Positions 1 through 5,179 of a DNA stretch of 6,312 nucleotides are shown here, piece by piece. Positions within the stretch are counted from its first letter, which is position 1. The number at the start of each line of letters is the position of its first letter. The stretch comes from Desulfocapsa sulfexigens (lineage in GTDB: Bacteria; Desulfobacterota; Desulfobulbia; Desulfobulbales; Desulfocapsaceae). Under the pieces are notes generated by a model. The model had not been told where the DNA came from, ran no database searches, and was given only the letters and a program-made list of their open reading frames with translations. A program made the translations under genes and the position numbers. The stretch is taken from the NCBI GenBank assembly GCA_015661935.1, contig DQVD01000149.1, positions 1-6,312 of the forward strand. The letters are read 5' to 3'.

Positions 1-2
1 CT

Positions 3-164
3 TTATTCACAGCCGTAACTGGTATTCTGAGGCTCCTCTCTGTCGGACACCCCATGATTGTTTATGTCAATGACATTCCAAAGTTCGTGCCAGAAGATGA
101 AGATTTGAAACTTTCCTATTATTCAAGGGGTTTAACGGGGTTCCACAGAACTAAAGTCCCTTAA
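3..164 (+). CDS. Possible 3' end of an unidentified protein gene (partial)
   Basis: The frame beginning at base 3 stays open for 53 codons from the window edge to a TAA at 162-164. The other two plus frames and all three minus frames stop within the same stretch. The peptide begins with a hydrophobic stretch (FTAVTGILRLLSVGHPMIVYV), possibly the end of a membrane helix, and ends in a polar tail with an acidic cluster (VPEDEDLK). I do not recognise the family. A stem-loop starts six bases after the stop, which is where a terminator of a real gene would sit and is the best support that this is coding. With only 53 residues and no start visible, it could also be a chance open frame. Confidence 0.35.
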   Translation, partial: LFTAVTGILRLLSVGHPMIVYVNDIPKFVPEDEDLKLSYYSRGLTGFHRTKVP

Positions 165-169
165 AGAGG

Positions 170-191
170 CAATACCATTATTGTGGTATTG
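170..191 (+). terminator. Stem-loop just after the left-edge reading frame, possible weak terminator
   Basis: An 8-bp perfect stem, CAATACCA (170-177) with TGGTATTG (184-191), closes a 6-nt loop. It follows the stop at 162-164 directly. No T-run follows it, so it is not a standard intrinsic terminator; it may protect the mRNA end or be a degenerate repeat. Its outer arms (GGCAATAC and GTATTGG) are the same as those of the strong terminator at 3225-3267. Confidence 0.4.
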
Positions 192-324
192 GCGACACTT
201 TGGAAGAAACTCTACAAAAGGGTAGGGGTGTTATCGAAAACCGGAAAAGTACAAGAATGTTAGAAAACAATTACAACAGCACAAAGTCGTGGGCTCTTGA
301 AGCACTTTTTACCGTAGAAACAGC

Positions 325-429
325 TTATTTGGGGCATGGTACATTTTGTTGCAATGACACTGCAATGGTGGGATGTTTGAGACGTAATATATCTCTTATG
401 TTTCGTATAGATAACTTCTTTCGCGGCAT
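325..429 (-). pseudogene. istA: istA transposase, N-terminal remnant, frameshifted
   Basis: An ATG at 429 sits 6 nt after a perfect AAGGAGG (442-436). The product starts MPRKKLSIRNIRDILRLKH, which closely resembles the N-terminus of IS21-family IstA transposases (M-P/A-R-K-x-L-S-M-R-K-I-x-E-x-L-R-L-K). The match stops after about 19 residues and the frame closes at a TAA at 325-327, giving 34 codons in all, whereas IstA is normally 400-500 residues. The neighbouring frame over the same bases reads VIATKC...YGKKC, similar to the next part of IstA (IA-x-S-C ... Y-L-R/K-R/K), so a frameshift near 372 is likely. This is a decayed gene with an intact translation start, which could in principle still yield a 34-residue peptide. 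Confidence 0.65.
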
Positions 430-509
430 GATAAACCTCCTTGAATTTTAGATTCAAAAAGGCTTTTTCTAGCATCTTGTTCTATGCGTCGCTTTACTTA
501 CAAAACTGC

Positions 510-578
510 TGTCCGCTTTCCTCTGGAATCACTGTCCAGATTCAAATGGAATGGGTGTCTGGATTGCTCTGGAATACT
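510..578. repeat. Three tandem 23-bp terminal repeats of an IS21-type end
   Basis: The pattern TGTCC-N10-GGAAT-N3 occurs three times with no gap, at 510-532, 533-555 and 556-578; the third unit has TGTCT. The fixed 23-bp period puts successive sites about two helical turns apart on nearly the same DNA face. Such multiple repeats at the ends are known in the IS21 family as transposase-binding sites. The unit furthest from istA runs into the terminal CA at 579-580. Confidence 0.75.
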
Positions 579-673
579 CAGTATTGTGTAGATAGTAAAG
601 TTTTCAACCACAAGATATGGTATGCTCAAAAACTCAAATCCTTATGTCGAATATCAAGTATTTAATAATATTC

Positions 674-701
674 TTGACTTTCCGCAGGTGTCTTTTATGA
701 T
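674..701 (+). promoter_or_regulatory. Sigma70-type promoter for the stress protein-symporter operon
   Basis: TTGACT (674-679) and TATGAT (696-701) are separated by 16 bp, close to the housekeeping consensus TTGACA-17-TATAAT. Transcription would start near 708, leaving a leader of about 140 nt before the TTG start at 847. The promoter lies about 95 bp outside the IS21 end, so it does not belong to the element. Confidence 0.55.
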
Positions 702-707
702 GTTACA

Positions 708-846
708 ATTGCTTAGGTGAGGTTTGAGGGATTAAATCATCACCCCACATCACCTACTTCTCCCCTATCACCCTTGCTTCACTTGGGAGATTCGGACTGA
801 CGCAACAAAACAGTAATAAAATCCAACTTAAAGGAGGTATGTAGCT
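708..846 (+). promoter_or_regulatory. Untranslated leader with inverted repeat and ATCACC repeats
   Basis: The leader contains an inverted repeat TAGGTGA (714-720) with TCACCTA (750-756). Between and after the arms it is pyrimidine-rich and carries ATCACC three times (739-744, 749-754, 767-772), so the GGTGA arm has alternative partners. It ends with the ribosome binding site AAGGAGGT (831-838). No known riboswitch core or terminator was recognised. Alternative pairing of the GGTGA arm could affect expression, but this is inference only. Confidence 0.35.
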
Positions 847-1575
847 TTGTACAAGAAAATCTTAGTGGCCGTAGATGGCTATGACCCGTCACTCGGAGCT
901 GCTAAAAGGGCAGTAGAGATGGCTGCTCAATATGGTTCTCAAGTCATTGTCATGCAGGTGGCAGAAGATATTCCATTACTTGAAGTGGAAAAAAGTATCG
1001 AAGAAGCTTCTTTTATAGGACTGCAGCACAAACCACTTACTGACAAGCCGTTGGCTTTAGTGTCAGCGTATTGTCAACAACATGGCGTAGACGTTGTTAC
1101 CCTCAAGGAAAAAGGAGGTATAACTGCTTGTATTTTAAAAGTGGCTGAAGACAATGATGTCGATTTGATTATCATTGGAGATTCCGGCAGAAAAGGAGCA
1201 CAAAAGTGGTATTTTGGTAGCGTAGCTCAAGCAGTGACAGAAGGGGCCCGCAGCCCGGTGTTGATACTAAAAAAAGGTTCAGTAGACATTTCGGACATGC
1301 CTGCTTTGCTGCCTGTTCTGGAAGAGTCTCCTAAGGTAAAAATTGTCAAACCGGTTTTCCAACCGGAAGTATTTAAGCAGAGCTTTAAATTTTCATTCAG
1401 CCTTTTTGTAGCTTTCGCAATAATATACTTTGGTGCTGTATTATTGACTTCTGCCCCTATGAAGGAAACGGCTGCTACCCCCATAATGGGGTTGCCGCTT
1501 GCCATTTGGGCTGGCTGGGGAACGCTTATTGGCGGAGTGTTAATTACCCGAATATATCTTGCTAAAAGCATCTAA
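847..1575 (+). CDS. Universal stress protein fused to a two-helix membrane tail (symporter small-subunit-like)
   Basis: The 242-residue product has a UspA-type domain at about 1-143 and a membrane tail at about 178-242. The UspA domain starts YKKILVAVDG, and the ATP-binding motif G-2x-G-9x-G-S/T is complete at G111, G114, G124 and S125, so it should bind ATP. After a polar linker come two hydrophobic segments, about 182-202 and 213-235. The second reads GLPLAIWAGWGTLIGG and ends in IYLAKS, recalling the DUF485/DUF4212 small membrane proteins that partner symporters such as ActP (YjcH in E. coli). The start is TTG at 847, 8 nt after AAGGAGGT; the ATG at 839 is followed at once by TAG and cannot be the start. 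The symporter gene begins 24 nt downstream, suggesting one operon. A plausible role is a membrane-anchored nucleotide-sensing regulator of the symporter; that role is inferred, the domains are seen. Confidence 0.88.
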   Translation: MYKKILVAVDGYDPSLGAAKRAVEMAAQYGSQVIVMQVAEDIPLLEVEKSIEEASFIGLQHKPLTDKPLALVSAYCQQHGVDVVTLKEKGGITACILKVAEDNDVDLIIIGDSGRKGAQKWYFGSVAQAVTEGARSPVLILKKGSVDISDMPALLPVLEESPKVKIVKPVFQPEVFKQSFKFSFSLFVAFAIIYFGAVLLTSAPMKETAATPIMGLPLAIWAGWGTLIGGVLITRIYLAKSI

Positions 1576-1599
1576 CAACCTAAAGGATATAAAAAACCT

Positions 1600-3207
1600 A
1601 TGGATAACCCAATAGCATTATCAATAGTGGCATTAAGTGTAATACTTACAATTTATATAAGTTATTCTAGCCGGCGACATACTCGTACTACAGCATCTTT
1701 CTATGTGGCCGGAGGACAAATACCGTGGAAGATTAACGGATTGGCTATGCTCGGGGATTATAGCAGCGCAGCGAGTTTTTTGGGCGTAGCCGGGGCGATA
1801 GCCCTAGGTGGTATTGACGGATGGTGGATAGCACTAGGGTTTTTTGGAGCTTGGATTACCGTTTTATTGGTAGCAGCTGGCCCGCTTAAAAAAGCTGGTA
1901 AGTTTACCATTGCAGATGCGCTGGGAGCTCGATTTGAAGGTCGGGGGATAAAAATCCTGGCCATGATTAGTACGATTGTTCTTTGTACTCTTTATTTAGT
2001 GCCCCAAATAGTGGGTGCTGGCCACTTGTTTAAATTATTATTAGGCTGGAATTTTTTACCTACGGTAATCGCAACTGGTGTACTGATGGCTTTATTTGTA
2101 ATTCTAGGTGGTATGCGCGGCACTACTTATAACCAGGCTACCCAAGGAGTTCTGTTGTGGGGTGCAATGGCTACATTGTTGATAGTCTCCAGCGTTATTT
2201 ATTTCGGTGGTAATCCGTTAAATATTATTGATGCCAGCCATGAAATGGTTCCTCCTAGTGTGGCTGTTTCAGAAGCTACCGCTATTATGAACGACATTGG
2301 CACAGAAGATGCTGTAGCTGTGATTGCGGCTACCCGGAAAGCGATGCCTGATGCACCTAGTGCCTTAACGCCTGGAGTTGGCTTGCGGGATATAATGAAC
2401 CAAATAAGTTTAGTATTGGGTCTGTTTTTCGGTGTATTAGGACTCCCACACATACTGATTCGCTTTTATACCGTGCAGGATGCTAAGTCGGCTCAGAAAA
2501 GTACTGAGTTAACCATTTGGGGGCTGGGAACTTTTTATGCCATGGTATTGCTAGTAGGATTAGCGGCGATGTACTTGCTGTACCCTGCCATTATACAGCT
2601 TTTAGATGAAGGCCAGCGCGGCATGGCGACCAATATGACTGTCCCGATGTTGGGTCAGTTGCTGGGCGGCGAGATTTTCTTAGGTATTATTGCTGCTGGC
2701 GCATTGGCAGCTATGCTCAGCACATCAGCCGGTTTGTTGATTTCAGCCACTACCAGTTTTGCCCATGACCTTTATGCCGGCATTCTCAAACCGGATAGTA
2801 GTGATCGCGAGCAGTTACTTTTTGCTAAAGTAGGTGCAGGTGTACTGGCAGTACTTGCCATCGTGATGGCTGTTTGGCTAAAAGATGTCAATGTTGGTAT
2901 GCTGGTGGGGATGTGCTTTGGTATAGCGGCCAGCACCTTTGCTCCGGCTTTGCTCTTTACACTGTGGTGGCGCAGATTAACCAAACAAGGTATCATGGCC
3001 GGAATGGCTGTTGGTTTACTAAGTTCTTTGTTATTTACATTTGGAAGATTTTTTGGTGTCGACTCCATAGCTGGTATTCCCGTACTGGTAAACCCTGCTC
3101 TTTACAGTGTTCCTGCTGCTGTAATTGCTCTGATCGTAGTGACTTATCTTACTAAAGATACCGGAAAAGTGGATGACTTTATGGCTGTAGCTCATACAAA
3201 AGATTGA
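1600..3207 (+). CDS. actP: Sodium:solute symporter, acetate permease (ActP)-like
   Basis: The 535-residue, very hydrophobic protein is of the sodium:solute symporter (SSS) family and close in length to E. coli ActP (549). It shares ActP landmarks in order: FYVAGG (34-39), NGLAMLGDYSSAASFLG (46-62), LYLVPQIVGAG (131-141), ILGGMRGTTYNQ (168-179), GLPHILIRFYTV (281-292), LSTSAGLLISA (373-383) and AHDLYA (388-393). The GLPHI-RF and HDLYA motifs are typical of the acetate branch, so the substrate is probably acetate or another short monocarboxylate with Na+ or H+; propionate or pyruvate cannot be excluded. There is no ActP-style N-terminal signal peptide. The loop at about 205-262 is longer and more polar than in ActP. 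The ATG at 1600 is preceded by AAAGGA (1582-1587), spaced 12 nt, which is rather long. A strong terminator follows the stop by 17 nt. Confidence 0.9.
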   Translation: MDNPIALSIVALSVILTIYISYSSRRHTRTTASFYVAGGQIPWKINGLAMLGDYSSAASFLGVAGAIALGGIDGWWIALGFFGAWITVLLVAAGPLKKAGKFTIADALGARFEGRGIKILAMISTIVLCTLYLVPQIVGAGHLFKLLLGWNFLPTVIATGVLMALFVILGGMRGTTYNQATQGVLLWGAMATLLIVSSVIYFGGNPLNIIDASHEMVPPSVAVSEATAIMNDIGTEDAVAVIAATRKAMPDAPSALTPGVGLRDIMNQISLVLGLFFGVLGLPHILIRFYTVQDAKSAQKSTELTIWGLGTFYAMVLLVGLAAMYLLYPAIIQLLDEGQRGMATNMTVPMLGQLLGGEIFLGIIAAGALAAMLSTSAGLLISATTSFAHDLYAGILKPDSSDREQLLFAKVGAGVLAVLAIVMAVWLKDVNVGMLVGMCFGIAASTFAPALLFTLWWRRLTKQGIMAGMAVGLLSSLLFTFGRFFGVDSIAGIPVLVNPALYSVPAAVIALIVVTYLTKDTGKVDDFMAVAHTKD

Positions 3208-3224
3208 TGTATTGATTAAACAGG

Positions 3225-3267
3225 CAATACGTTAAAAGCCTCCGAACGGGAGGCTTTTAACGTATTG
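3225..3267 (+). terminator. Strong intrinsic terminator of the symporter operon, probably bidirectional
   Basis: A perfect 19-bp stem pairs 3225-3243 with 3249-3267 around a 5-nt GAACG loop. Its core is AAAAGCCTCC with GGAGGCTTTT, so a GC-rich stem is followed by TTTT on both strands. It lies 17 nt after the symporter stop and also faces the minus-strand acs remnant, so it can stop transcription from both sides. The outer arm CAATAC/GTATTG repeats that of the hairpin at 170-191. Confidence 0.9.
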
Positions 3268-3302
3268 GAAAATTAATTTGTGGTGCATTGAATGACCATT
3301 CC

Positions 3303-3319
3303 AACCTTTAGAAAAGGTT
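3303..3319. repeat. Short perfect inverted repeat in the gap between the terminator and the acs relic
   Basis: AACCTTT (3303-3309) and AAAGGTT (3313-3319) form a 7-bp hairpin with a 3-nt loop, about 13 nt beyond the point where acs similarity ends. It may mark the breakpoint that removed the acs 3' end. Nothing else is recognisable in 3268-3331. Confidence 0.4.
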
Positions 3320-3331
3320 CCTCCTTCTGCA

Positions 3332-4059
<728 letters not shown>

Positions 4060-4232
4060 CGTTTCACTGAAGGGCGTCGTACAAAAAATACGGCTGGAAA
4101 TGCAGCGAACGCAAACCGCAATGCAGCCAGCAGCATCGGAGGCACACCATCAAGACCAAGCTTGACCACCGTAAAGTTGGCTCCCCAGAGAGCTACCATC
4201 AGAAGTGCCAGGGCAAAATCTTTATTGTTCAT
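4060..4232 (-). pseudogene. EamA/DMT-family exporter, N-terminal fragment
   Basis: An ATG at 4232 begins MNNKDFALALLMVALWGANF, followed by TVVKLGLDGVPPMLLAALRF and a second helix ending FFVRRPSVK. This matches the first two helices of EamA (drug/metabolite transporter) exporters such as E. coli EamA/YdeD, a cysteine/O-acetylserine exporter (WGLNF, PP-x-M-L-A-x-L-R-F, A-F-P-A-I-F-F-V-x-R-P). Intact members have about 290 residues and 10 helices; only about 57 residues remain. The sequence then passes out of frame into acs, and the frame closes at 4011. An AGGTG 5 nt before the ATG can serve as ribosome binding site; a GTG two codons earlier is an alternative start. It lies 30 nt after the methyltransferase-like gene, as in an operon. 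The substrate cannot be told from this fragment. Confidence 0.8.
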
Positions 4233-4262
4233 AGTCACCTAAACTCTCTCCCCATTCGTGGG

Positions 4263-4789
4263 CTAAAACTTTTGTAAAGGTCTTTGTCCACCAACAAAAA
4301 TAACTTTATTTTTTACTCTTTGAGTCCTGATCTTCATAAAACCCGCCTGTCGAAGCCACAATGATTCCTTGCTCTGTTGTCCTGTAAACCTTTTAATCAC
4401 ACACCTTGACCTGTTTTTTTCTGTTGGGATAAATAGAAACCCTCCCGGACGTAACAATATTCGACAATAGCAGAGATCTTCCAAAATAGTATTCACATTG
4501 GCTTCTGTTGCTAAAGAGAGTGCGTAAAAAACAAGGCCAAATCGTGCTTTACTTCTGTAATCCCGTAACCTTTGAGAAAGCCGAATGAAAGTGGCTGTCT
4601 CTGGAACTGAGGCAGATAGTTGCATATTAAAAGCCATGTCCCCATGAACACTGAGAATTTCAAGTGCGTTATCCCTCTTCTGAAATATTCGAAAGAACTG
4701 TGCGAACTTGGCCTCTGCTACTTTTTTTTTGTAAAAAAGTTTTCACCATGAATAACGCTATTCAACAATAACTCCTTTTGCTTTTTCAT
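4263..4789 (-). pseudogene. Class I methyltransferase-like gene, 5' part out of frame at a run of nine A
   Basis: The main frame, with ATG at 4637, gives 124 residues, including YCRILLRPGGFLFI and a C-terminal LWLRQAGFMKIRT, both typical of class I AdoMet-dependent methyltransferases. The same frame continues upstream without a stop as VAEAKFAQFFRIFQKRDN then ALEILSVHGDMAF, which occupies the place of motif I (family E/D-x-G-x-G-x-G) but lacks its glycines. It has no start codon there. At nine A (minus strand of 4722-4730) it meets either of two out-of-frame starts: ATG at 4789 (MKKQKELLL..., with possible TTG starts at 4768 or 4765 behind AAGGAG at 4777-4772), or ATG at 4749 (MVKTFLQKK). Ten A would join the first, eight A the second. 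With repair the product is about 160-175 residues, short for the family. It is probably a pseudogene; slippage or sequencing error is possible. The substrate is unknown. Confidence 0.55.
4722..4730 (-). other. Run of nine A at the frame break of the methyltransferase-like gene
   Basis: On the minus strand the run is preceded by TTTTTTAC and followed by GTAGCAGAGG. Runs of nine A are known sites of indel mutation and of polymerase slippage. Adding or removing one A restores an open frame with one of the two upstream starts. Flanking ACTTTTTT/AAAAAAGT can pair as an 8-bp AT hairpin. Confidence 0.6.
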
Positions 4790-4846
4790 CTTATGTACCT
4801 GTATTATTATTTGTACCGTATCTACCAAGGGGCACAGAATATTTAC

Positions 4847-5044
4847 TCAGTGAAACCTGGACAGTAAAACGGCGAACACAATTGCCATGGTGTACCAGAC
4901 AAAAAACTTGGTGATGGAGCGAATGCCTCCCTTTTCCTCCTGCCCGCACAAACAACCGCCCATTCCTCTGGCCTCCCAGCGACTACTGTCTTCCGGCCTC
5001 ATCAGCCAGAACAAAATATGCTCTCTTCTTTGTATTCTCATCAT
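4847..5044 (-). CDS. Small single-helix membrane protein, unidentified
   Basis: This 65-residue (or 64-residue) product is not recognised. The N-terminal half is charged (RIQRREH, RPEDSSRWEARG), followed by a glycine-rich GGCLCG with two cysteines (31 and 33) and one hydrophobic segment at about 46-62 (ITKFFVWYTMAIVFAVLL) ending SRFH. It is likely anchored by this C-terminal helix. Two ATGs lie side by side at 5044 and 5041. GGAGG at 5053-5049 is 4 nt from the first and 7 nt from the second, so 5041 is the more likely start. It is the first gene of the leftward strip, divergent from the MocR-type regulator and about 57 nt ahead of the methyltransferase-like gene. The good ribosome binding site and position support a real gene. 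Confidence 0.6.
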   Translation of the reverse strand: MMRIQRREHILFWLMRPEDSSRWEARGMGGCLCGQEEKGGIRSITKFFVWYTMAIVFAVLLSRFH

Positions 5045-5097
5045 CTGCCCTCCGTATATTGCTGCAAGTTGACTTTTTTCTTTTTCCTTTGCGTCAT

Positions 5098-5115
5098 TTT
5101 ACCTGAAGTGGTAAA
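5098..5115. promoter_or_regulatory. Palindromic candidate operator between the divergent genes
   Basis: TTTACC (5098-5103) and GGTAAA (5110-5115) form a perfect inverted repeat with a 6-bp spacer, in the only intergenic region between the MocR-type regulator and the leftward genes. On the minus strand it overlaps a -10-like TAAAAT (5101-5096), although no good -35 was found. A TTGACT at 5069-5074 might be a plus-strand -35, without a convincing -10. GntR-family regulators often bind GT-N-AC type palindromes in their own upstream region, so self-control plus control of the divergent genes is plausible. Confidence 0.4.
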
Positions 5116-5179
5116 CAAGAACAGATACAGAACAAAAGAAAAACAACCGTAACAGATCGCTAACAACTAGAGTAAGGAC

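Larger units (their letters stand above)
325..580 (-). mobile_element. Remnant of an IS21-family insertion sequence (outer end plus start of istA)
   Basis: Read on the minus strand, the element begins with TGAGTATTCC at 580, matching the 5'-TG terminal dinucleotide of IS21-family elements. It continues with three tandem 23-bp units (510-578) typical of the family's multiple terminal repeats, and reaches an IstA-like start codon at 429, about 150 nt inside the end. The rest of istA, all of istB and the other terminus are not seen; an intact element is about 2-2.5 kb and cannot fit here. The inner limit at 325 is only the stop of the istA remnant; the true breakpoint is uncertain and may lie anywhere between about 165 and 330. 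Family assignment rests on recognising the repeat layout and the IstA N-terminus, not on a database search. Confidence 0.7.

Noticed and set aside
510..578. CRISPR-like array
   Set aside because: Only three units with just TGTCC and GGAAT conserved and no spacers of fixed unique sequence; the layout is that of IS21-family terminal repeats.
200..665. Plus-strand reading frames at 200-451 and 441-665
   Set aside because: They run antisense across the istA remnant and the IS21 end repeats, have no good ribosome binding site and give peptides with no recognisable features.
674..709. TTGACT paired with TACAAT (704-709) as the promoter
   Set aside because: The spacer would be 24 bp; TATGAT at 696-701 gives a spacer of 16 bp and is preferred.
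708..846. Known riboswitch or T-box in the leader
   Set aside because: No recognisable conserved core of any class and no terminator or sequestering hairpin over the ribosome binding site was found by eye.
2874..3155. Plus-strand 93-codon frame inside the symporter gene
   Set aside because: It lies in another frame of a conserved membrane protein gene and is rich in Cys and Trp, as expected of a shadow.
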